A stretch of DNA of 33,084 bases from an uncultured Nitrosomonas sp. (GTDB lineage Bacteria > Pseudomonadota > Gammaproteobacteria > Burkholderiales > Nitrosomonadaceae). The stretch lies in NCBI GenBank assembly GCA_902826115.1, contig CADEDO010000035.1, positions 1-33,084 on the forward strand, given 5' to 3'. A program made the position numbers and the translations under genes. The notes below the pieces were generated by a model. That model did not search any database and was not told the origin of the DNA. It saw only the letters and a list, made by a program, of their open reading frames with translations. This document shows, piece after piece, positions 18,474 to 26,873 of the stretch. Positions within the stretch are counted from its first letter, which is position 1, and each line of letters begins with the position of its first letter.

Positions 18474-19451
18474 TTAATGCTGCTCTTGTTCTTGCAAATG
18501 TTGCGTAACTTTCTGATTGAGTGTTGCTAGCCATGTTTCCGGCATGATGACGAGAATCTCTTGCATGATCGCCTTTGCGGCAATGATTTCTTCCGGATCT
18601 TGCGATCGTTGCAGAGCTGCTGCCAGCCACAAATAAGCTTTGGCCAGATGTTCTGCGGATAGCCGCCCGGTTTCCGGATCAGGTTTTGCATGATAAAAAT
18701 GCTTACCTGCCTGAAAATAAGCCGGTATGTATTTGTGAGCGGCGGCTTGCTCAAACATGAGCCGGGCTTTTTCCGCTGTGATTGCTTCCGACGTGCTCTG
18801 CTGCATGATCATGCCTAAATAATACAAAGCCTCGGGAGCCTGTTTTTGCGCGGCAGTTGTAAACCAGTAGTAGGCTTGCGGCATATTTCGGATGGAAGGA
18901 TCGCCTTGCAGATAAAATTTTCCCATCCAGATTTGTGCGGGAACCGAGCCTTGTAGCGCCGCAGGATGGCAGAGTTCCAGCGCTTTGATCGGGTCTTTGG
19001 CCGCCCCGTTACCGGTCATCAAGAGATTGCCGAGATGGCAATAGGAATGAATATGACCGGCCTGTGCGGCTTTTTGGTACCAAAAAGCCGCTTGCGCGGA
19101 ATCTGCCGGGCGGTGCGCGCCTTCCTCGAAACAGATACCGGTAAGATGCTGTGCAGTCGGAATACCGCTTAGTGCGGCTTTTTCAAACCATTGACAGGCA
19201 GCAGCTTTATCGATCGCGCGTCCCCAGCCATTCTGGTAAAACAGACCCAGGGAGAATTGTGCCAAAGCATTATTGTCTTTTATTGCAGCATCATGATATC
19301 CGGCAAAGGCTTTTTCATAACCGCCATCCGCTAACGCGGACTTGGCTTCATTCATAGCCATGCTGCTGCCGGTTTGCACAGGCGCGCTGTTGGCGGCGGT
19401 TCCAGGCAGCAGTATGGCAGTGCATAGCAATATCCAAAGGATTTTTTTCAT
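18474..19451 (-). CDS. Secreted Sel1-repeat protein
   Basis: A 325-residue protein with a Sec signal peptide (MKKILWILLCTAILLPG, cleavage near ANSA) and about six Sel1-like alpha/alpha repeats of roughly 36 residues from about residue 60 to 290. Typical pieces are LGLFYQNGWG with WFEKAALSG, and FWYQKAAQAG. Sel1 repeats are protein-protein interaction scaffolds, here periplasmic or exported. It lies 24 bp after the tail-collar gene and 63 bp before the giant gene in one direction, so co-transcription is likely. It might be a periplasmic partner or chaperone of the secreted proteins, which is inference. No strong Shine-Dalgarno is seen. Confidence 0.88.
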   Translation of the reverse strand: MKKILWILLCTAILLPGTAANSAPVQTGSSMAMNEAKSALADGGYEKAFAGYHDAAIKDNNALAQFSLGLFYQNGWGRAIDKAAACQWFEKAALSGIPTAQHLTGICFEEGAHRPADSAQAAFWYQKAAQAGHIHSYCHLGNLLMTGNGAAKDPIKALELCHPAALQGSVPAQIWMGKFYLQGDPSIRNMPQAYYWFTTAAQKQAPEALYYLGMIMQQSTSEAITAEKARLMFEQAAAHKYIPAYFQAGKHFYHAKPDPETGRLSAEHLAKAYLWLAAALQRSQDPEEIIAAKAIMQEILVIMPETWLATLNQKVTQHLQEQEQH

Positions 19452-19475
19452 GCTATATGAGCAAAGCCACCCAAA

Positions 19476-20201
19476 TTAAGGGCGCGTAGGGTAGACACCT
19501 TGCACGGCAATGATGCAATTGACCACGGTATAGGGCTGCATGATTGAGAATGGCTGAGAACCCCCGGCAATACCGACACTGACGTTGGTGCTTGTCGTGG
19601 TGGCGATATTGATTCCGCTCAGCGTGGTTTCGATGGACGCTGCATTCATCGTTACATTGGGCGCCGAGGCGGAATAGGCGCTGGCTGTTCCTTTTGCATT
19701 GGCCAGTGAATTGCCTTCTGCGGTTTTTTTGTCGGCGTCACTATTAACCGCTTTCAATGTAGACGTTGCAGTTGCACCCGGCGCCACGGTGGATGTGGAA
19801 ATCGAGGTGGCTGTGGCGGGGTGGTTATGTGCCGGCATATTATTGATGGTTAATGTGGCATTCTCCGCACCGCTGGTTTGTCCAAGCGTGAACACCGAAC
19901 CGCCCGGGTGTTGTCCCTGGTGAACCGGTATCTTTCCGCGCATGTCAGGCAGCTTGAAGTTGGTGACGCCATCCCCACCGTAGGTGGTACCAATTAACGA
20001 ATAAAGTGCTTGGTACTGACTGATGGGTAATGTTTGCCCGTCGCATTGCAACCATCCGTCCGGTGCAAAATTAAACGCTACGTAATTGATTTCACCGACA
20101 AACGGTTCCATACCCGCAGTGGCGCTATCAGGCGTTGCAGCAGAAAGTGCGATAGCTGCTGTCAAAGTGAGAAAACTTTGGATTCTTTTCGGACGTTGCA
20201 T
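19476..20201 (-). CDS. Secreted phage tail collar-domain protein (Mdp/microcystin-dependent-protein-like)
   Basis: A 241-residue protein. The N terminus carries a signal peptide (SFLTLTAAIALSAATPDSA, cleavage near TAG), followed by a tail collar domain: GEINYVAFNFAPDGWLQCDG, then SLIGTTYGGDGVTNFKLPDM and RGKIPVHQG. The C-terminal half is Thr/Ser/Ala-rich and ends in a conserved PFSIMQPYTVVNCIIAVQG block. This is the COG4675/MdpB-like group, which occurs outside phages as exported proteins of unclear role; the signal peptide and absence of phage neighbours argue against a prophage. The ATG at 20201 is preceded by AAAGGGGAA (around 20208-20216); an upstream in-frame ATG at 20219 lacks such a site. 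It is probably the first gene of a three-gene operon ending with the giant DUF4347 gene. Confidence 0.9.
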   Translation of the reverse strand: MQRPKRIQSFLTLTAAIALSAATPDSATAGMEPFVGEINYVAFNFAPDGWLQCDGQTLPISQYQALYSLIGTTYGGDGVTNFKLPDMRGKIPVHQGQHPGGSVFTLGQTSGAENATLTINNMPAHNHPATATSISTSTVAPGATATSTLKAVNSDADKKTAEGNSLANAKGTASAYSASAPNVTMNAASIETTLSGINIATTTSTNVSVGIAGGSQPFSIMQPYTVVNCIIAVQGVYPTRP

Positions 20202-20433
20202 TGATAATTCCCCTTTCATTGAGATTCAGATTTGATTTACCACACACTTCTGTTGCTAATTTACGTTTCTATACAAAATGATGGTTATCGTAGCAGTACA
20301 TCCTCACAATCAAATTGATTGATTAAGCACCTTTATGCCGTTTATTTCTTTGCAAGAAAGGGCTTGTAACTCATCTGAAATCTATGAATGTCGGTTTAAA
20401 CCATACTGAATTCTGCTGTGTACTGATGATAAG

Positions 20434-21672
20434 ATGGCAGTGATGAAACTGAGCGATCTGAAAAACTGGACAGACTATTGGGACCAATTGCGCACGGCGT
20501 TGTTGGAGCCCGCGGTCGATAAGGAATTGCTGGAAGCCTCTTTGCGCGAAGCGCGTGTCAAGATGCCGGTGCCGGTATTATGGCTGCTGGGCAAGACGCA
20601 AGCAGGCAAAACTTCGATTATCCGAGCGTTGACCGGTAGCGAGGCGGCTGAAATTGGCAATGGTTTCCAGCCTTGCACACGTAGTTCGCGTTTTTATGAT
20701 TTTCCTGCCGAAATGCCTGTTATTCGGTTCCTGGATACGCGTGGATTGGGGGAAGTTTCTTATGATCCGGGTGATGACATTCACTATTGCGAATCCCAGG
20801 CGCACTTGCTGATTGCAGTCATGAAAGTGGCGGATGTCAATCAGGCTGCCGTGATCGAAGTGTTGCATACAATTCGCCGGCGTCATCCCGAATGGCCACT
20901 ATTGATCGTGCAAACTGGTTTGCATGAACTGTATCCGCTGGATTTTAGGCATGTGCAGCCCTGGCCTTATCGGATCGACCCATTGCCGGAAACCGTGCCG
21001 ATGGATTTGCGTCGTGCTTTGCTGGCGCAACGTGATGCGCTGAAATCGTTAGTGGGCTCTGCGCCGGTGTGTTGGGTGGCTGTTGATTTGACATTGCCGG
21101 AAGATGGATTTGATCCGTCTGATTATGGTTTGGAGGCACTGTGGCAGGCGATTGAATCTTTGACATCATTGGGTTTGCAACGCCAATTAAGCGGGGAAAA
21201 AGAGATCCATGATCTGTATGCGCGCACCGCACATCAGCATATCGTGGGTTATGCACTCACTGCTGCCGGATTAGGCGCTTTGCCGGTGGTGGATCTGGTG
21301 GCGGTGTCAGCGGTGCAGGCGAAACTTTTGCACAGTTTGGCGCTGCTTTATGGTCAACAGTGGGACAAAAGCATGATCACGGAATTTTTGGGACTGATGG
21401 GAGCAGGGATTGCATCCAGTTATCTTGCACGCGTTCTGGGGCGTGCCGTGGTCAAAGTGATTCCTTTCTGGGGACAAACAGTGGGGGCCGTGTGGGGTGC
21501 CAGTTCCAGTGGTGCGACTACTTATGCACTCGGTAAGGCGGCAATTTATTTCTTTGTCAGGCGTAGGGATGGACTGAATGTGGATGCGGATGCGTTACGT
21601 GGAATCTATGCCAAGGAACTGGAGCGCGGTTCAAACCTACTCAAAGACCGTTTGAGAGGAAAGTCGGCATGA
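20434..21672 (+). CDS. P-loop GTPase with C-terminal DUF697-like membrane domain
   Basis: A 412-residue protein. The G domain has a G1 loop GKTQAGKT (53-60), a conserved T82 in the G2 position, a G3 loop DTRG (101-104), and a degenerate G4 (TGLH at 161-164 where NKxD or TKxD is usual). From about residue 265 there are Gly/Ala-rich hydrophobic helices (GYALTAAGLGALPVVDLVAV and IPFWGQTVGAVWGA) resembling the DUF697/YcjF region, so the protein is likely membrane-attached. The stop overlaps the ATG of the next GTPase gene (ATGA), so they form a coupled pair. It diverges from the tail-collar operon across 232 bp. An internal ATG at 20443 is an alternative start. Biological role is not known. Confidence 0.85.
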   Translation: MAVMKLSDLKNWTDYWDQLRTALLEPAVDKELLEASLREARVKMPVPVLWLLGKTQAGKTSIIRALTGSEAAEIGNGFQPCTRSSRFYDFPAEMPVIRFLDTRGLGEVSYDPGDDIHYCESQAHLLIAVMKVADVNQAAVIEVLHTIRRRHPEWPLLIVQTGLHELYPLDFRHVQPWPYRIDPLPETVPMDLRRALLAQRDALKSLVGSAPVCWVAVDLTLPEDGFDPSDYGLEALWQAIESLTSLGLQRQLSGEKEIHDLYARTAHQHIVGYALTAAGLGALPVVDLVAVSAVQAKLLHSLALLYGQQWDKSMITEFLGLMGAGIASSYLARVLGRAVVKVIPFWGQTVGAVWGASSSGATTYALGKAAIYFFVRRRDGLNVDADALRGIYAKELERGSNLLKDRLRGKSA

Positions 21673-23222
21673 AAGCACGCATTCCAACTATCGATCCGCT
21701 GCGCATATTAGTTCTCGTTCTGATGATATTGCCTGTGCTGGCGCTGTTTGCTTTTGGCGTGCTGTGGTTGTGGCAAAACGATACGTTGCAATATTGGTTG
21801 ATGGCCATGGTGGGATGTGGCGGTTTGGGGTACGGTTTGCAGCAGTGGTTGGTGCAGCGTGAGCGCAAATTATTGGCCAAAGCGGTGACCGAGCCTAATC
21901 CAGAATGGCCGCCCAGTGCAGAAGTAGTATGGCAGAAAGTCGAAGCATTGGCAGAAACTTGTAATCCTGAAGACTGGCCGCTGGAAGACGGGGCATGGGT
22001 GCTTACGCTGGGGCAAAAAACGATGGAAACTGTCGCACATTGCTATCATCCGAATGTGGAAAAGCCATTACTAGAGCTGACCCTACCGCATACTTTGTTC
22101 ATTATTGAACGGGCAAGTCGTGATCTGCGACGCGATGTGGCTGAGAAAATACCGTTTAGCAATCGTCTGACGATTGGGGATTTGTTCCGAATACAGCGTT
22201 GGAAAGCTAAGGCGGAGCAGGTGGTGAATATTTATCGGGCTGGCAATATGATCTTCAATCCCGTCAATGCATTGCTGGGAGAAGCATGGCGGCATTTGCG
22301 GGAACGAAGTTTTGATCAAGCCAGAAATGAACTGCATAGTTGGTTTTTGCGTGCTTACATCTGCAAGGTGGGTTATTACGCCATTGATCTTTATAGCGGC
22401 CGTTTGCCGCTGGACGATGCCGAGCCTACGGCATCAGCAACGCCGCTATCCAAGGCGGATATCAGCCACGCCGAGGGAATTACCAAAGCGGTTGTGGAAC
22501 CTCTGCGGATTCTTGTGCTGGGGCGGTCGAATGCCGGTAAATCCAGCTTGATCAATGTTTTGTTTGGTGAATTGACGACAGCTACGGATGTGTTGCCGGA
22601 CACAACCCAGAACCTCAAACCGTTTGTTTTGTCTCGGGAAGGACTAACGCAAGCTTTGATTTTCGACAGCCCAGGGTGTGACAGTTCATTTTTCGACGCA
22701 AAACAGATGTTGGCAGCGGCAGAAAATGCGGATCTGATTTTGTGGGTGAGTTCGGTCAATCGCCCGGACCGACAGATTGAGCGTGATTTTTTAGATGCTT
22801 TGCGAGCAGTTCAAAGCGCGCAGATGGATCGCCGCCCACCACCCTTATTGATCGTTGCCAGTTTTATTGATCAGCTGCGACCGGTGAATGAATGGCGTCC
22901 TCCTTATGATTTGACAGATAGACTCAACATCAAGGCAACCAATATTAATGCTGCGGTGCGAGCAATCGCTGCTGATTTGATGGTGCCTGTCGAGTGGGTG
23001 ATTCCCGTCTGCTTGTTGGCGGGTAAAATTTATAATGTGGATGATTCCCTATGGGCAGCGATACTGAATCATCAGGATGAAGCGCTGAGAGTGCGCCTGA
23101 TCCGTTGTCTGAATGCAAAAAAACGTGCCGAGGATTGGGTTTTGTTGCGCCGTCAGATGGCGGGTGCGGGGCGATTTCTGCGGGATTTGCCGGAATTATT
23201 GGGTAAACGTTCCGAAAACTAA
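21669..23222 (+). CDS. Membrane-anchored P-loop GTPase, second of a pair
   Basis: A 517-residue protein. Two hydrophobic helices lie near the N terminus (about 10-34 and 42-58). A long helical region (80-250) precedes a Ras-like G domain: GRSNAGKS (285-292), TTQN in the G2 position (312-315), DSPG (333-336) and a degenerate G4, SFID (398-401). The C-terminal ~70 residues are helical and basic. Placing the G domain behind membrane helices and a helical spacer resembles YcjX/YcjF-type and dynamin-like stress GTPases, but I would not give a symbol. Its ATG overlaps the stop of the first GTPase gene, with an AGAGGA upstream. Interaction between the two proteins is a reasonable inference from the coupling. 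Confidence 0.85.
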   Translation: MKARIPTIDPLRILVLVLMILPVLALFAFGVLWLWQNDTLQYWLMAMVGCGGLGYGLQQWLVQRERKLLAKAVTEPNPEWPPSAEVVWQKVEALAETCNPEDWPLEDGAWVLTLGQKTMETVAHCYHPNVEKPLLELTLPHTLFIIERASRDLRRDVAEKIPFSNRLTIGDLFRIQRWKAKAEQVVNIYRAGNMIFNPVNALLGEAWRHLRERSFDQARNELHSWFLRAYICKVGYYAIDLYSGRLPLDDAEPTASATPLSKADISHAEGITKAVVEPLRILVLGRSNAGKSSLINVLFGELTTATDVLPDTTQNLKPFVLSREGLTQALIFDSPGCDSSFFDAKQMLAAAENADLILWVSSVNRPDRQIERDFLDALRAVQSAQMDRRPPPLLIVASFIDQLRPVNEWRPPYDLTDRLNIKATNINAAVRAIAADLMVPVEWVIPVCLLAGKIYNVDDSLWAAILNHQDEALRVRLIRCLNAKKRAEDWVLLRRQMAGAGRFLRDLPELLGKRSEN

Positions 23223-23223
23223 C

Positions 23224-23246
23224 ATGCATTTGGATTATAAATGCAT
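23224..23246 (+). terminator. Weak hairpin after the GTPase pair
   Basis: An 8-bp stem ATGCATTT (23224-23231) / AAATGCAT (23239-23246) with a 7-nt loop starts two bases after the GTPase stop. The stem is AU-rich and the nearest T-run (TTTTT at about 23255) is eight bases away, so termination would be weak; it may be only a 3'-end stabiliser. Confidence 0.3.
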
Positions 23247-23298
23247 TCATTGCGTTTTTATTGTGGATTGCTGAGTTTCGACTGGATTGTTGTCAATT

Positions 23299-24048
23299 AT
23301 GAAAATAGGTCATTTACGGCTTACCCGCACAGTATCGTTTGTGATGCTTTTGGGTTTCATCGTGCTAGCCGCGGTTTTGAATTCTGTGCAGGCGCAGAAT
23401 TGGTGGACTGCGAGTCGGGAACCAGTTGGGTTAGCCCCTGATCCTGCTTCCACGCCCGAAGCAATCATTCAGGTGTATGGCGCACGCGCTTATAGCTGGC
23501 GGGGGTATTTGGGAATTCATACCTGGATTGCAGTAAAACCTGCGCAGGCAAAATCGTATACCATCTATGAAGTCATTGGATGGTTGCAACGTAGGAAAAT
23601 GCCAGTAGTGGTTATTCACGAGAATCTCCCCGATAGGCGCTGGTACGGGAATAAGCCTGAAATACTGGCGGAAAAACGTGGCGATGGGGTCGATGCATTG
23701 ATAGAAAAAATTGATCAAGCAGCGCGTAGTTACCCCTACGCGCAAGATTACACTATATGGCCGGGACCCAATTCCAATACATTTACCGCCTGGGTTTCGC
23801 GCGCAGTTCCGGAACTTGAGCTGGATTTGCCGCCCACGGCGATAGGTAAAGATTACCTGGGTTATCAATTTATTTCACAAGCACCCAGTGGCAGTGGTTT
23901 TCAGATTTCCTTTTTTGGTTTGATCGGTGTGCTGGGCAGTGCGATAGAAGGCGTTGAATTTAACTTTCTAGGTTTGTCTTTTGGTGTGGACTTGGATCCG
24001 CCGGCCATTAAATTGCCGTTGATCGGACGCAAGGATTTGGATTTGTGA
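23299..24048 (+). CDS. DUF3750 family protein
   Basis: A 249-residue protein from ATG 23299; the frame opens four codons earlier at a TTG, which I consider unlikely. An N-terminal hydrophobic segment (SFVMLLGFIVLAAVL, then VQAQ) is a signal peptide or anchor. The body carries the DUF3750 pattern: TASREPVGLAPDP, AIIQVYGARAYSWRGYLGIH, WIAVKPAQA, TIYEVIGW and WPGPNSNTF. The family is a proteobacterial one of unknown function; the conserved HTW and PGPNSNTF segments look like an active or binding site but no reaction is established. It follows the GTPase pair by about 75 bp on the same strand and may be read through from them. Confidence 0.85.
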   Translation: MKIGHLRLTRTVSFVMLLGFIVLAAVLNSVQAQNWWTASREPVGLAPDPASTPEAIIQVYGARAYSWRGYLGIHTWIAVKPAQAKSYTIYEVIGWLQRRKMPVVVIHENLPDRRWYGNKPEILAEKRGDGVDALIEKIDQAARSYPYAQDYTIWPGPNSNTFTAWVSRAVPELELDLPPTAIGKDYLGYQFISQAPSGSGFQISFFGLIGVLGSAIEGVEFNFLGLSFGVDLDPPAIKLPLIGRKDLDL

Positions 24049-24105
24049 TCGAGAAGAAGATGAGAAAAGCGTGACGGTTGTAAGATATTCAGTTGGCGTA
24101 TTTAA

Positions 24106-24134
24106 TTGATAATTATTCTTATCCATAATATAGT
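24106..24134 (+). promoter_or_regulatory. fbpA promoter with overlapping Fur box
   Basis: A sigma-70-like promoter: -35 TTGATA (24106-24111), 17-bp spacer, -10 TATAGT (24129-24134), each one mismatch from consensus. A Fur-type 7-1-7 inverted repeat TGATAATTATTCTTA (24107-24121) matches the TGATAAT-n-ATTATCA model at 12 of 14 positions and covers the -35 and spacer. Iron-dependent repression of fbpABC by Fur follows from family knowledge. The ATG is about 50 bp downstream of the -10. Confidence 0.65.
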
Positions 24135-24184
24135 AAACGCTAATAATCATTTCAACTTATGAACATTTTGTTTGGAACTTTGTA

Positions 24185-25198
24185 ATGTCAAGATTTAACT
24201 TAAACTATTGCCTTGGAACGGTTTTAATTCTTTCTTTCTGGTTGCTTGCTTATCCGGCTAAGGCTGCGGAAGTGGTGGTTTATTCCGCGAGGATCGAGCA
24301 GCTTATTAAACCCATGTTTGATGCATTCACCAAAGAAACCGGAATCAAAGTTAAATATACAACAGACAACGAAGGTGCTTTGCTGGCGCGATTGCAAGCG
24401 GAAGGTAAGAATACGCCTGCTGATATGCTGATAACAGCCGATGCAGGCAATTTGTGGGCGGCAGCGCAGGAAAAGCTACTCAAACCTGTACATTCTCAGG
24501 TGTTGGAAAGCAACATCCCGGCGCATCTGCGAGATCCTCACAACGAATGGTTTGGTTTGTCAATTCGCGCGCGTACTTTGGTTTATAACACCCAAAAAGT
24601 GAAGCCTTCCGAACTCTCTACTTATGAAGATCTGGCAGATCCTAAGTGGAATAAACGCTTATGTTTGCGATCATCCAAGAAGGTGTATAACCAATCGCTG
24701 GTGGCGATGATGATTGCAGATCATGGCGAGGCTGAAGCTGAGAGGGTTGTGAAAGGCTGGGTGGCAAATTTGGCGACGGATCCTTTGTCGGATGATACGA
24801 GAGCCTTGGAATTTGTGGCCGCTGGAAAATGTGACGTTACTTTGGTGAATACCTATTATTATGGTCGATTAATGAAAAAAGACCCTAATCTGCCATTGGC
24901 AGTGTTCTGGCCAAATCAGGAGAGTGGGGGGGTACATGTTAATATTTCTGGTGCAGGCATTACACGATATAGTCGCAATGAGCAAGCTGCGATCAAATTA
25001 TTGGAATTCTTATCTTCCGATAAAGCGCAAAATCTTTTCGCTGATGTAAATATGGAATATCCGGCCAATCCTAAGATTGCAGCAGATCCATTCGTTGCCG
25101 CTTGGGGAAGTTTTAAGCAAAACTCCATGAATCTTGTTAAAGCTGGGGAGTTACAAACCACCGCTGTAAAACTGATGGATCGCGCAGGTTATCGGTAA
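24185..25198 (+). CDS. fbpA: Ferric iron ABC transporter, periplasmic binding protein
   Basis: A 337-residue periplasmic protein with a Sec signal peptide (hydrophobic 10-24, cleavage after AKA at about 28) and the FbpA/FutA/AfuA transferrin-like fold of cluster-1 Fe3+ binders. The mature start EVVVYSAR and the segment VNTYYYGRLM, with the tyrosine pair around Y224-Y226 that coordinates ferric ion, are typical. It captures periplasmic Fe3+ for the permease encoded six bases downstream. A Fur-box promoter lies just upstream, which matches the role. Family members occasionally bind other oxyanions or Fe-chelates, but the tyrosine set favours free Fe3+. Confidence 0.94.
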   Translation: MSRFNLNYCLGTVLILSFWLLAYPAKAAEVVVYSARIEQLIKPMFDAFTKETGIKVKYTTDNEGALLARLQAEGKNTPADMLITADAGNLWAAAQEKLLKPVHSQVLESNIPAHLRDPHNEWFGLSIRARTLVYNTQKVKPSELSTYEDLADPKWNKRLCLRSSKKVYNQSLVAMMIADHGEAEAERVVKGWVANLATDPLSDDTRALEFVAAGKCDVTLVNTYYYGRLMKKDPNLPLAVFWPNQESGGVHVNISGAGITRYSRNEQAAIKLLEFLSSDKAQNLFADVNMEYPANPKIAADPFVAAWGSFKQNSMNLVKAGELQTTAVKLMDRAGYR

Positions 25199-25204
25199 TG
25201 TGCG

Positions 25205-26869
25205 GTGAGTGTTAATGATAATCCGTTGCATGAGGTGACCGCTAATAAAACCCCTGCGCATTGCTTAATGGTCAGTTGGCGTCTGGTTCCTTTTTTAGCG
25301 GCAGCACTGGTACTCGCGCCTGTTGGTGTTATCGTTTCATCTTTTTTTGCCCCGGCTAGCGATATCTGGCAGCATCTAGTTGAGACGACACTGCCCCTTT
25401 TGCTCACAAACACGCTCTGGCTGGCGCTGGGAGTGATTGTGGGTACAGCATTCCTTGGTATCAGCTTGGCGTGGTTTACCGCTGTTTACGAATTCCCCGG
25501 TCGCAGTTTCTTTTCTTGGGCGCTACTATTACCGCTGGCAATGCCGGCCTATGTGACTGCATTTGTCGCCTTGGGTTTGTTTGATTTCACCGGTCCTATA
25601 CAGACTACGTTGCGTAGTTGGTCAAACGCTGATTTGTCCTGGTTTCCGGATATCCGCAGCAGGCTGGGAGTCATCATCGTGATGACACTAGCTTTTTATC
25701 CCTATGTTTACTTATTGGCGCGCAATGCTTTTTTGAGTCAAGGCAAGCGTTCGTTGGAGGTAGCGCAATCTCTTGGTTTAACTCGTCAACAAGGTTTTTT
25801 TAGAGTTGTGCTTCCTATGGCGCGTCCGTGGATAGCCGGAGGTGTCATGCTGGTATTGATGGAAACCTTGGCAGATTTTGGTACGGTTGCCGTTTTTAAC
25901 TACAATACGTTTACCACTGCTATTTATAAAGCATGGTTTAGCATGTTTTCTTTGCATGCTGCTTCACAGTTGGCTTCTCTATTGATTATTATTGTTTTTG
26001 TAGTGGTCGTTTTGGAACAGCAATTTCGGTTGCGCATGCGCTATGCTGAGAATAAACGCAGTCAGCGAGCGCAAAGAATTCGATTGATAGGCTGGCATAA
26101 TTGGCTGGTGGTTGGTTTTATCATGAGTGTATTATTTTTTGCATTTTTGCTACCGGTTACGCAATTGTGCATTTGGGCGATACAGTCATTTACGCAAGAT
26201 TTCGATGTTGCCCGCTATCTGGAATTTCTCTGGCATTCTTTGTCTTTGTCTGGCTTAGCTGCTTTTTTCACATGTTTGGTCGTTATCGCGATGGTTTATG
26301 CTGTGCGGCGTTACCCCAGCCCTACCACGCGCTATGCGGTGCGCGCGGCAACTATTGGCTATGCCTTACCTGGTACCGTTCTGGCAATTGGGGTGTATGT
26401 GCCGATTGCTTGGTTGGATGGGCAACTCAGTGAATTCTTCTTGCAGTGGTTGCAGATAGAGACAGGTCAATTGATTCAGGGCACACTCATCACGATGCTG
26501 ATTGCTTATTTGATACGATTTATGGCGGTCAGTTTTTATCCGATTGATGGGACGATGCAGCGAATTACTCACAGCATTGATGAAGCAGCAATGAGTTTGG
26601 GATTACATGGTTGGGCAATGATACGAAAAGTGCATGTGCCTATATTGAAATCAGGCATTTTTACGGCGACTACATTGGTATTCGTTGATGTGATGAAAGA
26701 AATGCCAATTACCCTGATGACTCGACCATTCGGTTGGGATACATTGGCGGTTCGAATTTTTGAGATGACTTCTGAGGGGCAATGGGAGCAAGCTGCTTTG
26801 CCCGCTGTGACGCTTGTTTTGGCTGGATTGGTACCCATCGTATTATTCATGCGTCAAACAGAAAAATAA
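25205..26869 (+). CDS. fbpB: Ferric iron ABC transporter, fused permease
   Basis: A 554-residue inner-membrane protein consisting of two fused ABC permease halves, about twelve membrane segments in all, as usual for FbpB/SfuB. Two cytoplasmic coupling loops of the EAA type are visible: EVAQSLGLTRQQGFFRVVLP (about 185-204) and DEAAMSLGLHGWAMIRKVHV (about 459-478). Start is a GTG at 25205, six bases after the fbpA stop; no earlier ATG is usable because the nearest one hits a stop after five codons. The fbpC gene follows after four bases, so the three genes form one operon. Confidence 0.94.
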   Translation: MSVNDNPLHEVTANKTPAHCLMVSWRLVPFLAAALVLAPVGVIVSSFFAPASDIWQHLVETTLPLLLTNTLWLALGVIVGTAFLGISLAWFTAVYEFPGRSFFSWALLLPLAMPAYVTAFVALGLFDFTGPIQTTLRSWSNADLSWFPDIRSRLGVIIVMTLAFYPYVYLLARNAFLSQGKRSLEVAQSLGLTRQQGFFRVVLPMARPWIAGGVMLVLMETLADFGTVAVFNYNTFTTAIYKAWFSMFSLHAASQLASLLIIIVFVVVVLEQQFRLRMRYAENKRSQRAQRIRLIGWHNWLVVGFIMSVLFFAFLLPVTQLCIWAIQSFTQDFDVARYLEFLWHSLSLSGLAAFFTCLVVIAMVYAVRRYPSPTTRYAVRAATIGYALPGTVLAIGVYVPIAWLDGQLSEFFLQWLQIETGQLIQGTLITMLIAYLIRFMAVSFYPIDGTMQRITHSIDEAAMSLGLHGWAMIRKVHVPILKSGIFTATTLVFVDVMKEMPITLMTRPFGWDTLAVRIFEMTSEGQWEQAALPAVTLVLAGLVPIVLFMRQTEK

Positions 26870-26873
26870 AGAT

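Noticed and set aside
19476..20201. Tail-collar gene as evidence of a prophage
   Set aside because: The protein has a signal peptide and no phage structural, lysis or integrase genes are nearby.
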